Positions 25,843-34,149 of a stretch of DNA of 64,000 nt are shown piece by piece. The notes beneath the pieces were generated by a model that had not been told where the DNA came from, made no database searches, and saw only the letters and a list, made by a program, of their open reading frames with translations. Every line of letters begins with the position of its first letter. The stretch's first letter is position 1. The stretch is from the NCBI GenBank assembly GCA_902589505.1, contig CACITE010000003.1, positions 35,712-99,711 on the forward strand, written 5' to 3'. This DNA comes from an uncultured Pelagibacteraceae bacterium (GTDB taxonomy: Bacteria; Pseudomonadota; Alphaproteobacteria; Pelagibacterales; Pelagibacteraceae). The translations under genes were made by a program, and so were the position numbers.

Positions 25843-26835
25843 ATGAAAAATATTGGTTCATATCCAAGTATCAGATTAAGAAGAAACAGAAAAACTGAAT
25901 GGTCTAGAAAATTAGTTCAAGAAAACAGCTTATCCTCAAGCGATTTAATTTGGCCAATATTTATTAGAGAAGGAAAAAATATAAAAGAACCGATCAAATC
26001 TATGCCTGGTGTTTATAGATATTCAATTGATAAAATTGAAAAACTTATTGAAAAAGCAATTAAACATAAAATTCCGATGATTGCATTATTTCCAAACACA
26101 CCTAAGGAAAAAAAAAACTTCGCAGGTTCAGAGGCATTAAATAAAAATAACATTGTTTGCAAGGCCTTAAGATTAATTAAAAAAAATTATAAAAAAGAAG
26201 TGGGCTTAATGTGTGATGTTGCTCTTGATCCATACACTACTCATGGTCATGATGGTATCTTAAAAAATAATTACGTAGATAATGATGAAACAATAAAAAT
26301 TTTAATTAAACAATCGTTATTACAAGCTCAAATGGGTTGTGATGTAATTGCGCCCTCCGATATGATGGATGGTAGAATTGGAGCAATACGAAAAGCTTTA
26401 GATAAAAATGGATTTCAACTAGTACAAATTTTATCATATGCTGTTAAATATGCATCAAACTTCTATGGTCCATTTAGAGATGCAGTAGGATCAATTAAAT
26501 CATTAAAAGGCAATAAAAAAAATTACCAAATGGATCCGTTCAATAATAAAGAAGCTTTGAGAGAAGTGGCTTTAGATATTAGCGAAGGTGCTGATTTTGT
26601 AATGGTAAAACCTGGCATGCCATATCTTGATATAATTAAATTAGTCAAAGAAAATTTTAAAATACCTGTATTTGCTTATCAAGTTTCTGGCGAATATAGT
26701 TTGATCGTAAATGGAATAAAAAATAATATTATAAATGAAAATGCAATACAAGAAAGTTTGGTGTCGTTTAAAAGAGCTGGAGCAAATGCCGTTGTTACAT
26801 ACTTTGCGGACAAAATTGCTAATAAATTAAAATAA
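25843..26835 (+). CDS. hemB: Delta-aminolevulinic acid dehydratase (porphobilinogen synthase)
   Basis: HemB condenses two 5-aminolevulinate molecules into porphobilinogen. The 330-residue protein starts with YPSIRLRRNRKTEWSR. The metal site is DVALDPYTTHGHDGI, the aspartate-rich Mg-type site rather than the three-cysteine zinc site. The Schiff-base lysine is in DFVMVKPGMPYLDII, with APSDMMDGRIGAIRKAL and PVFAYQVSGEYSLI around it. Heme made here would serve the heme A synthase and respiratory cytochromes. A Fur-box-like sequence lies immediately before the ATG, suggesting iron-dependent control. Confidence 0.97.
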   Translation: MKNIGSYPSIRLRRNRKTEWSRKLVQENSLSSSDLIWPIFIREGKNIKEPIKSMPGVYRYSIDKIEKLIEKAIKHKIPMIALFPNTPKEKKNFAGSEALNKNNIVCKALRLIKKNYKKEVGLMCDVALDPYTTHGHDGILKNNYVDNDETIKILIKQSLLQAQMGCDVIAPSDMMDGRIGAIRKALDKNGFQLVQILSYAVKYASNFYGPFRDAVGSIKSLKGNKKNYQMDPFNNKEALREVALDISEGADFVMVKPGMPYLDIIKLVKENFKIPVFAYQVSGEYSLIVNGIKNNIINENAIQESLVSFKRAGANAVVTYFADKIANKLK

Positions 26836-26845
26836 GAAATTTGTT

Positions 26846-27421
26846 TTAAACATAATATTTTTCAAGAATGTTTCTAAATAATGGAAATTTTAGCCTATTG
26901 GGTATTATAAAATTTTCCATTAACAAATTTCTATTAAATGATAAGGCTTTTTTTACGTTTTTATCATAATTAATTTTTTTAACATTTTCGTAACCCAATT
27001 CTTTTATCAATGACAATTCCCAAGATATATAAAACTTAATCCAATTATCGCTTTTTAGCTCAGAAAGCATTTTTTCAAATAAAAAATATATATTTTCATT
27101 TGTTTGTCTTTCAGGTAGTAATATTTTTAATATTGAAGTTGCTGCAAGAATGCATACAGATTTTTTTTTATCATCAAAATATAATGCTGAAATTGGATCA
27201 ATTAGCTCGACTTTAAAATACCCAGTTTTGTTTTCATTTTTAGTTACCCAGTTTAAATAAATTTTATTTCCAATCTGAAAATTTCTTTTTTGTTTTCTGG
27301 ATGACCCTCCATAAACCTTTCCGGTGCACTTACCATGTTTTAATGTAAAAGCTTCTATTATTATAGAATTTTCATCTAAATTATTTTTTGAAAGTAAATA
27401 ACCTTCATCTTGCCAGATCAT
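26846..27421 (-). CDS. recO: DNA repair protein RecO (short form)
   Basis: RecO helps load RecA on SSB-coated DNA with RecR. The 191-residue protein has the N-terminal OB fold (WQDEGYLLSKNNLDENSIII, HGKCTGKVYGGSSRKQKRN) and a helical C-terminal part (YISWELSLIKELGY). It is about 50 residues shorter than typical RecO (around 240) and no zinc-finger cysteines are visible. It follows rnc directly, where era usually separates them. Confidence 0.88.
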   Translation of the reverse strand: MIWQDEGYLLSKNNLDENSIIIEAFTLKHGKCTGKVYGGSSRKQKRNFQIGNKIYLNWVTKNENKTGYFKVELIDPISALYFDDKKKSVCILAATSILKILLPERQTNENIYFLFEKMLSELKSDNWIKFYISWELSLIKELGYENVKKINYDKNVKKALSFNRNLLMENFIIPNRLKFPLFRNILEKYYV

Positions 27422-27422
27422 A

Positions 27423-28088
27423 TTAATATATACGTTTATATTTTAATAATTTGGAAGCACTGTCTTGTTCTGCCTCTTGTTTAGAATTTCCCGTTCCGAT
27501 AAATGTTTTAGATCCATATATACGCACAGAAATTTTGTAAGTAGGATTATGTCTAGGACCCTTTGAGTCTACCAGACGATAGATAGGTAATTTTTTATAA
27601 TTTTTAAGAGAATATTCTTGCAGTTTAGTTTTTGGATCCAATTTTGTTGTAGTTGATTGTTCTAATTTTTTTTTCCATATTTTTAGCACAAAATTTTTTG
27701 CAAAATCAAAACCTTGGTCAATAAAAATTGCACCAATAATAGCTTCGCAGCAATCACTAATTATTTTTTCATCTTTAATAGTAATGATCTTTTTTGTATT
27801 ACCTGTAATAATATATTTATGAAGATTAATCGACCAACCTACATCACAACAAACTTTTTTGTTAACTAAATTAGCAAATCTTTTATCCAACACACCTTCG
27901 TTTTCATCAGGATATAAATCAAAAAGTTTATTAGAAAGAATTAAGCCTATGACTCTATCACCTAAAAATTCAAGTTTTTCGTTATTAAAATTAAAATTTG
28001 CACTTTTATGCGTCAAAGCTTTTGTTAACAATGTTTTATCTTTAAATTTTATGTTTAAATCTTTTTGAAATTTAACAATATTTATCAT
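27423..28088 (-). CDS. rnc: Ribonuclease III
   Basis: RNase III cleaves double-stranded RNA in rRNA and mRNA processing. The 221-residue protein has the signature NNEKLEFLGDRVIGLILS with the acidic catalytic residues, CCEAIIGAIFIDQGF, and a C-terminal dsRNA-binding domain (DPKTKLQEYSLKNY, NPTYKISVRIYG, GNSKQEAEQDSASKLL). It overlaps lepB by one base (TAATG), giving the conserved lepB-rnc pair. Confidence 0.97.
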   Translation of the reverse strand: MINIVKFQKDLNIKFKDKTLLTKALTHKSANFNFNNEKLEFLGDRVIGLILSNKLFDLYPDENEGVLDKRFANLVNKKVCCDVGWSINLHKYIITGNTKKIITIKDEKIISDCCEAIIGAIFIDQGFDFAKNFVLKIWKKKLEQSTTTKLDPKTKLQEYSLKNYKKLPIYRLVDSKGPRHNPTYKISVRIYGSKTFIGTGNSKQEAEQDSASKLLKYKRIY

Positions 28089-28822
28089 TATAAAATTTTT
28101 TTAAAGAATCTATCAATTCTTAAACTCTTGCCCCATTTCCAAAATTTAAAAAACGAACCTTCTTTTATATCGTTTGAAAAAAATATTATCCTAGCTTTTC
28201 CAACAATATTATTGAAATTTACATAACCCACATTACTTAAAAATCTACTATCTTGGGAACAGTCTCTATTGTCGCCCATGAAAAAAAAATGATTTTCAGG
28301 TATTATAAATTTATCTGTATTTACCATAGTCCCTTCACTTCTATAAACAGCTATATATTTTTTTCCATTAGGTAAAGTTTCTTCGTAAAAAACTGCCTCC
28401 ATTTCTTCTTTACCGCAATAAACATTTCTTAAATTTTCAACTTTTCTTTTATTAATTTTCACATCGTTTAGATAAAGATCTTTATCAATAATTTGAATTG
28501 TATCACCCGGTAAACCTATTAACCTTTTTATATAATCAGTTCTATTGTCAGCTGGTGTTTTAAAAACAATTATATCACCTCTGTCAGGGACTTTGTAAAA
28601 TATTCTATTATCAAAAATACCAGGACTAAAAGGAAAAGAATGTTGGCTATAACCGTAAGTGTATTTAGAAACAAATAAACGATCACCTATCAATAAATTT
28701 GGCTCCATTGACGATGATGGTATGTAAAAAGGTTGAAATAAAAAACTTCTGATAATTATAGCAATTATCAAAGCATATAATATAGTTTTTATATTATCTA
28801 AAATTATATTTTTACTTACCAT
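28088..28822 (-). CDS. lepB: Signal peptidase I
   Basis: LepB removes signal peptides at the outer face of the inner membrane. The 244-residue protein has one N-terminal transmembrane helix (TILYALIIAIIIRSFLFQPF), the catalytic Ser in IPSSSMEPNLLIGDRLFVSK, the catalytic Lys in DYIKRLIGLPGDTI, and box E, FFMGDNRDCSQDSR. It overlaps acpS by 11 bp and rnc by 1 bp. Confidence 0.97.
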   Translation of the reverse strand: MVSKNIILDNIKTILYALIIAIIIRSFLFQPFYIPSSSMEPNLLIGDRLFVSKYTYGYSQHSFPFSPGIFDNRIFYKVPDRGDIIVFKTPADNRTDYIKRLIGLPGDTIQIIDKDLYLNDVKINKRKVENLRNVYCGKEEMEAVFYEETLPNGKKYIAVYRSEGTMVNTDKFIIPENHFFFMGDNRDCSQDSRFLSNVGYVNFNNIVGKARIIFFSNDIKEGSFFKFWKWGKSLRIDRFFKKIL

Positions 28823-29207
28823 AAGAAATTATAACAGTTGCCTGAGCCCAAGGTTTATCATCAGATAAAGATAAATAAATATTATATTTTTTACTTTTAA
28901 TTTTTTTTTTAAGTAAAAAATCTAAATTTCCTTTTAATTTTATGGATGGTTTTCCATGAGAATTGTTAAAAACCTCAATATTTTTTAAATTTACACCTCT
29001 TCTAATTCCTGTACCAAGCGCTTTACTAAATGCCTCTTTTGCTGCAAATCTTTTTGCAAAATATGAGCTTGGATATTTTTTTTTTTCACAATACAATATT
29101 TCATTTTTAGAAAATATTTTACGTTTAAAAGGGCTGCCGCGTTTTTTCAAAGATCTTTCCATTCTCTTAATATTAACAATGTCAGTACCAATACCAAAAA
29201 TTTTCAT
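28812..29207 (-). CDS. acpS: Holo-[acyl-carrier-protein] synthase
   Basis: AcpS attaches 4'-phosphopantetheine from CoA to acyl carrier protein. The 131-residue product has IFGIGTDIVNIKRMERSL with the metal-binding Asp, SYFAKRFAAKEAFSKALGTG with the second acidic ligand, and LSLSDDKPWAQATVII at the end. It starts directly after the pdxJ stop, a widespread pdxJ-acpS-lepB order. Confidence 0.96.
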   Translation of the reverse strand: MKIFGIGTDIVNIKRMERSLKKRGSPFKRKIFSKNEILYCEKKKYPSSYFAKRFAAKEAFSKALGTGIRRGVNLKNIEVFNNSHGKPSIKLKGNLDFLLKKKIKSKKYNIYLSLSDDKPWAQATVIISYGK

Positions 29208-29933
29208 TTAACTGTTTATAATTTTTTTAAATTTTAAAATTGTTTTATTTAATCCAAAAAATATAGATTCGGAAATAATAAAATGACCAATATTAAATTC
29301 GGATATTTCCTTTATTTTTGAAATAATCTTTGTAGATTTATATGTAAGACCATGTCCAGCGTGCACTTCTAAACCTAATTTTTTTGCATAATTTGCAGAA
29401 TTTTTTATTTTTTGATAACTATGTTTAGTACTTTTACCATCGTTCAAAAGATTGCAAAAATTACCAGTATGCAGTTCAACACAATCAGCTTTTAAGATTT
29501 TTGCAAGTTTAATATCATTAATTTTTGCTTCAATAAAAAGGCTAACTCTTATTTTTTTTTCTTTAAGCTTCTTAATGATTTTTTTAATAATTTTCATATT
29601 TTTTTTTATATTAAGACCGCCTTCAGTTGTAATTTCTTTTCTTTTTTCTGGAACCAGGCACACAAAATTTGGTTTATTCTTTAGTGCAATTTTTAACATC
29701 TCGTTACTGGATGACATTTCTAAATTAAGAGGTATTTTAAGTTTTCTTTTAATTAATTTTAAATCTTCATCTCTAATATGTCTTCTATCCTCCCTTAAAT
29801 GAATAGTTACTGAATCTGCGCCGGATTTTTGAGCTACGATAGCAGCTTTTAAAGGACTCGGATAATTTTCACCTCTTGCATTTCTAATAGTTGCAACATG
29901 ATCAATGTTAACGCCAAGTTTTTTGATAATCAT
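29208..29933 (-). CDS. pdxJ: Pyridoxine 5'-phosphate synthase
   Basis: PdxJ closes the pyridoxine ring from 1-deoxyxylulose 5-phosphate and aminoacetone phosphate. The 241-residue TIM-barrel protein has LGVNIDHVATIRNARGENYP, ADSVTIHLREDRRHIRDEDL, PNFVCLVPEKR, CVELHTGNF and GLEVHAGHGL. It overlaps pyrE by 4 bp. The product supports PLP enzymes encoded here such as GlyA and MetY. Confidence 0.96.
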   Translation of the reverse strand: MIIKKLGVNIDHVATIRNARGENYPSPLKAAIVAQKSGADSVTIHLREDRRHIRDEDLKLIKRKLKIPLNLEMSSSNEMLKIALKNKPNFVCLVPEKRKEITTEGGLNIKKNMKIIKKIIKKLKEKKIRVSLFIEAKINDIKLAKILKADCVELHTGNFCNLLNDGKSTKHSYQKIKNSANYAKKLGLEVHAGHGLTYKSTKIISKIKEISEFNIGHFIISESIFFGLNKTILKFKKIINS

Positions 29934-30517
29934 TTAGATAAATTTCTACTGCCAGGTTTAATTGCTTTAACATTTTTAAGATTATCAGGAATATTTTTCG
30001 AAGAAAAAGTTTCTATTAAATATTCCATTTGTGAAACTATTTTATTTTTAATTGAAATATTTTTGTCAGATCTATCAATTATACAAGCATAACCTAAAAG
30101 ATTAGCTTTGCTTTTTTTAACAATATTTGAACACTCTAAAACAGACTTGCCTGTTGTAATAACATCTTCAACAATTAGTACATTTGAATTTTTTTCAATT
30201 TTAAAATCTCTTCTCAAAATAAGTTGGCCATCAACTCTTTCAGCAAAAATAGTTTTCGTTTTAAGAAGTCGTCCAATTTCATAACCTATAATTACTCCAC
30301 CCATTGCCGGTGATAAAATGGTGTCAATTTTATCATAACGTTTTTTAATTTTTTCACTCAAAGAGATGCATATTGCTTCTGCTTTTTTTGGATGACTCAA
30401 CAATTTTGCGCACTGTATATACTTATTGCTATGTAAGCCTGATGAAAGAATAAAATGACCTTCTAATAACGCCTCAGTTTCTTTTAAAATTTTTAAAGAT
30501 TCGTTGTAAGAAAGCAT
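29930..30517 (-). CDS. pyrE: Orotate phosphoribosyltransferase
   Basis: PyrE adds PRPP-derived ribose phosphate to orotate. The 195-residue protein has LLEGHFILSSGLHSNKYIQC, PAMGGVIIGYEIGR and the PRPP loop VLIVEDVITTGKSVLECS. The ATG at 30517 is preceded by AGGAAAAAGG, a good ribosome-binding site, although it lies 44 bp inside the 3' end of spoT. The conserved N terminus requires this start, so the long overlap is real. Confidence 0.95.
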   Translation of the reverse strand: MLSYNESLKILKETEALLEGHFILSSGLHSNKYIQCAKLLSHPKKAEAICISLSEKIKKRYDKIDTILSPAMGGVIIGYEIGRLLKTKTIFAERVDGQLILRRDFKIEKNSNVLIVEDVITTGKSVLECSNIVKKSKANLLGYACIIDRSDKNISIKNKIVSQMEYLIETFSSKNIPDNLKNVKAIKPGSRNLSK

Positions 30518-32216
30518 CCTTTTTCCTATGTCGTATTATTTTAAATTTATACTCTTTTAACTTTAATTCTTTTATTAAATTTTTATAATTTTTTAAGTCT
30601 TTAGTCTGTATATCAAAAATAAATTCTATGTACTCAATTTTTTTTTCAATAATTTCCATGTTTATTATATTATTTTGATGAAAACCTATTAAACCACTTA
30701 CTTCTCCAAGTTTTCCTGGAACATTGGGTATTTTTATACACAGACTGCTTATGTATTTCTTTTCTAATTGAGAGCTTATATTTTTCTTATTTTGCCAATA
30801 TCTTCTTATTGAAGCTCGTGCCTTTCCAGTGGCAGCAAAAGCTAGCCATTGTAATGAAGGATATGAATTTTTAGAACTTTTAATATTGACTAAATCGCCA
30901 TTTTTTAAAATACTTTGTAATGGAGAGCCTCTTCCATTTATTTCACAGGAATTTAATTGATCTCCGATTTTTGTATGAACAGCGTACGCAAAGTCAACTG
31001 GTGTTGCTCCGCTTGGCAGTTTTATAACTTCGCCTTTTGGAGTAAAGCAAAAAACATTATCCTGAAACATTTGAAGTTTTGTGTACTCTAAAGAATGTTC
31101 TATATTTTTTTCCTTATCCATAATTTCTACTAGATCTCTTAACCACGCATACTCTTTTAGAGCTAAATGGCTAACTTTTTCGGAAGATTTATATACCCAG
31201 TGAGACGCAACTCCCCTTTCAGCAAACTCATGCATTAATTTAGTTCTGATTTGAATTTCTACTCTCTCTTTTTTTGGACCTATAATTGCCGTATGAATAG
31301 ATTTGTAATTATTTATTTTAGGTGTAGAAATATAATCCTTAAATCTACCTGGAATAGTAGACCATCTAGAGTGAAAAATACCTAAAACTTTATAACAAGT
31401 TTCTACATCATTAACTACAATTCTAAATCCTATTAAATCAGTAAGTTGTTCAAGAGAAACTCTTTTAGATTGGATTTTTCTCCAAATAGAAAAAGGAGTT
31501 TTCTCACGCCCAATTATTTTAGCTTCGATTTCATTATCTTTTAAAATTTTTGAAAATTTTGAAGCTATTTCATTGAAATTATTTTTTCTAATTTGTTCAT
31601 TTAGCGATAATTTTTCAACAATTAAATTTCTAGCTTGAGGATTAAGTTTTTGAAAAGATAAATCTTCTAATTCGTCTCTTATATGGTTCATTCCCATACG
31701 ATTAGCCAGAGGTGCAAAAATTTCCATTGTTTCTTTTGCTATTCTAATTTTTTTATTTTCATTACTAACAGAATCTAATGTTCTCATATTATGTAAACGA
31801 TCTGCAATTTTAACAAGCAACACTCTAATGTCTTTTGAAGTTGCTAATATGAGTTTTCTCATATTTTCCGCTTTTGAATTTTCAACAATTTTGCCTTCTA
31901 GTTCTGAAATTTTAGTAACTCCATCTACCAAATCGGCAACTTCTTTGCCAAATTCTTTTTCAACAATCTTATATGTAGCATTCGTGTCTTCTATTGTGTC
32001 ATGCAGTAAGCCGGTAGCAATAGTTGCACTATCAAGTTTCAGTTCCGTTAAAATATTTGCAACAGCAACTGGATGAGTTAAATATGGATCGCCAGAATCT
32101 CTAACTTGATTTTTATGTGCATTTAAAGCAAAAGAATAAGCTTTTGTTAACGTTTCAGGATTAAAAAAACGATTATAAGTTTTTATCTTTTTAATTAGAT
32201 CTTCGTGATTTAACAT
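30474..32216 (-). CDS. spoT: Bifunctional (p)ppGpp synthetase/hydrolase (short RSH)
   Basis: The sole RSH enzyme of alphaproteobacteria makes and degrades the starvation alarmone. The HD hydrolase is intact (YLTHPVAVANILTEL, GLLHDTIEDTNA, VKIADRLHNMRTL). The synthetase is too (GREKTPFSIWRKIQSK, TDLIGFRIVVND, NNYKSIHTAIIGP, VEIQIRT). TGS (FCFTPKGEVIKLPSGATPVD) and an ACT-like end (KIPNVPGKLGEVSGLIG) follow. At 580 residues it is over 100 shorter than usual, with the loss between TGS and ACT. The ATG at 32216 is chosen over a TTG three bases upstream. It overlaps pyrE by 44 bp. Confidence 0.94.
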   Translation of the reverse strand: MLNHEDLIKKIKTYNRFFNPETLTKAYSFALNAHKNQVRDSGDPYLTHPVAVANILTELKLDSATIATGLLHDTIEDTNATYKIVEKEFGKEVADLVDGVTKISELEGKIVENSKAENMRKLILATSKDIRVLLVKIADRLHNMRTLDSVSNENKKIRIAKETMEIFAPLANRMGMNHIRDELEDLSFQKLNPQARNLIVEKLSLNEQIRKNNFNEIASKFSKILKDNEIEAKIIGREKTPFSIWRKIQSKRVSLEQLTDLIGFRIVVNDVETCYKVLGIFHSRWSTIPGRFKDYISTPKINNYKSIHTAIIGPKKERVEIQIRTKLMHEFAERGVASHWVYKSSEKVSHLALKEYAWLRDLVEIMDKEKNIEHSLEYTKLQMFQDNVFCFTPKGEVIKLPSGATPVDFAYAVHTKIGDQLNSCEINGRGSPLQSILKNGDLVNIKSSKNSYPSLQWLAFAATGKARASIRRYWQNKKNISSQLEKKYISSLCIKIPNVPGKLGEVSGLIGFHQNNIINMEIIEKKIEYIEFIFDIQTKDLKNYKNLIKELKLKEYKFKIIRHRKKDAFLQRIFKNFKRN

Positions 32217-32228
32217 CAAAACACTATA

Positions 32229-32741
32229 TCAAGATTTTTTGACCTTTAATATAGAGTTTTTATCTGCGGGTGAAAGTTTTTCAATAAAATCATCAACGGA
32301 CTCTTTAGTTTTGGGATGTTTCCAATCAGGAATTATTTCCTTAAGTGGTATAAGAACAAAATTTCTAAAAATAAGTTGTTTGTGCGGAACTGTAAAATGC
32401 AAGTCGTTATATTCAAAATCAAATACTTGATTGTTATAATCAAGTAAATCTATATCACATGTTCTAGGATCATTTTTTTTACCCCTTTCTCTTTCAAGAG
32501 TTTTTTCAATAAAAATCAAAACGGAAGCTAAATCTACAGGCGGAAGTTCAGTGTCAACTTCGACTACAACATTAATGAATTTAGGGTCATTTTTATTGGG
32601 TAGAGCTATTGATTCATAGTAACTTGATTGTTTTTTAATTAAAATGCCATATCCATCAAGCGCTGAAAGCGCCATATCAATATTTTTAAATCTATCGCCA
32701 TAGCTTGATGACAAATTAGATCCTATACCTAGCAAAATCAT
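32229..32741 (-). CDS. folK: 6-hydroxymethyl-7,8-dihydropterin pyrophosphokinase
   Basis: FolK activates the pterin for condensation with p-aminobenzoate in folate synthesis. The 170-residue protein has ILLGIGSNLSSSYGDRFKNI, INVVVEVDTELPP, LERERGKKNDPRTCDIDLLD with the Mg-binding aspartates, and VPHKQLIFRNFVLIPLKEI. It is 12 bp from both smpB and spoT. rpoZ, often found between folK and spoT in alphaproteobacteria, is missing. Confidence 0.96.
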   Translation of the reverse strand: MILLGIGSNLSSSYGDRFKNIDMALSALDGYGILIKKQSSYYESIALPNKNDPKFINVVVEVDTELPPVDLASVLIFIEKTLERERGKKNDPRTCDIDLLDYNNQVFDFEYNDLHFTVPHKQLIFRNFVLIPLKEIIPDWKHPKTKESVDDFIEKLSPADKNSILKVKKS

Positions 32742-32753
32742 TAATAATACATC

Positions 32754-33218
32754 CTATTTTCTAAAAAATTTAGTTTTTTCCCTTACCCAATCTCTCTTTT
32801 TTTTGGTTTGCCTTTTGTCATATTGTTTTTTTCCTTTAGCAACAGCTATTTCAACCTTGGCTCTTCCTTTTTTAAAATATAATTTAGTGGGTATCAATGT
32901 ATACCCTTCTCTATTAATTTTTCCAATAAGCTTATTAATTTCACGTTTATTTAATAAAAGTTTTCTATTACGAATTGGGTTGTGATCGTTATAACTAGAT
33001 TCTTTGTAGGATGATATGTGGGAATTAATTAAAAAAATTTCACCGCCAATATCGTATGCATAAGCGTCTGATATATTAACCTTGCCATTTCTTAAAGATT
33101 TAACTTCGGATCCCATTAATGACAATCCAGCTTCAAAAAATTCATTAAAAAAATAGTTAAATTTTGCTTTTCTGTTATTAGAAATAATTTTTAAACCATT
33201 TTTGGTTTTTTTATTCAT
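32754..33218 (-). CDS. smpB: tmRNA-binding protein SmpB
   Basis: SmpB accompanies tmRNA in rescue of stalled ribosomes. The 154-residue product has [50 protein letters not shown], a [20 protein letters not shown] strand pair and the basic tail [20 protein letters not shown]. The start overlaps the dapA stop (TAATG), preserving the dapA-smpB pairing. The tmRNA gene itself is not in this window. Confidence 0.97.
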   Translation of the reverse strand: MNKKTKNGLKIISNNRKAKFNYFFNEFFEAGLSLMGSEVKSLRNGKVNISDAYAYDIGGEIFLINSHISSYKESSYNDHNPIRNRKLLLNKREINKLIGKINREGYTLIPTKLYFKKGRAKVEIAVAKGKKQYDKRQTKKKRDWVREKTKFFRK

Positions 33219-34105
33219 TACTGAATTAGATCAGCATAGGTCATCGCTGATCTAACGGACTTTTTAGTTTCCTCTGTAATTTTTACAAGCGGAAGTCTAA
33301 CTTCGTCAGAGCATAAATTTAATAAACTTGCAGCATATTTAACTGGACTTGGGCTACTTTCAATAAATAGCGCTTTATGTAATGGCATTAATTTATTATT
33401 AATCTCTTTAGCCTTAGCAAGAAGGTTGCTATTATTTTTACTTGTTGAGGCTTCTTGAAATTCAGAGCATAATTTTGCTGCAACGTTAGCAGTAACTGAA
33501 ATACAGCCTACACCACCTCTAGTATTAAACTCCAGAGCAGTACCGTCTTCTCCAGAAAGTTGGATAAAATCTGGACCCATTTTTTTTTTCTGCTCATCAA
33601 CTCTTTTTAAATCTCCTGTTGCATCTTTTACGCCTACAATATTTTTTAATTCAAAAAGTCGAGCCATAGTATCAACACTCATGTCAACAACAGATCGAGG
33701 GGGAATGTTATAAATTATTATTGGTATCGAACAATTATCATTTATTGATTTAAAATGTTGGTACAAACCTTCTTGGGTTGGTTTGTTATAATATGGTGTA
33801 ACAACTAAAGCAGCGTCAGCTCCTATTTTTTCTGCATATTTTGTTAATGAAACAGCTTCATCGGTTGAGTTAGATCCTGTGCCAGCAATTATCGGAATTT
33901 TGCCTTTTGATTCTTTTACGCAGAGCTCAATAACTCTTTCATGTTCTTTATGCGATAATGTTGGCGATTCACCAGTGGTCCCGGCAGGCACAATACCAGA
34001 TGATCCGCTCTTTATATGGTGGTGAATTAAAGAAATATAAGATTCTTCGTCAAGTTCGTTATTCTTGAATGGTGTAATTAAAGCAACAATTGATCCTCTA
34101 AACAT
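33218..34105 (-). CDS. dapA: 4-hydroxy-tetrahydrodipicolinate synthase
   Basis: DapA condenses pyruvate and aspartate semialdehyde in the lysine/meso-diaminopimelate branch. The 295-residue TIM barrel has [64 protein letters not shown] with the catalytic Tyr, and [13 protein letters not shown] with the Schiff-base Lys. It shares its substrate with Hom, also encoded here. It is divergent from the lytic transglycosylase gene across 44 bp. Confidence 0.97.
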   Translation of the reverse strand: MFRGSIVALITPFKNNELDEESYISLIHHHIKSGSSGIVPAGTTGESPTLSHKEHERVIELCVKESKGKIPIIAGTGSNSTDEAVSLTKYAEKIGADAALVVTPYYNKPTQEGLYQHFKSINDNCSIPIIIYNIPPRSVVDMSVDTMARLFELKNIVGVKDATGDLKRVDEQKKKMGPDFIQLSGEDGTALEFNTRGGVGCISVTANVAAKLCSEFQEASTSKNNSNLLAKAKEINNKLMPLHKALFIESSPSPVKYAASLLNLCSDEVRLPLVKITEETKKSVRSAMTYADLIQ

Positions 34106-34149
34106 AAATCTTTATAACATACTTTGAAAAAGTAATTCATCTTAAATTT

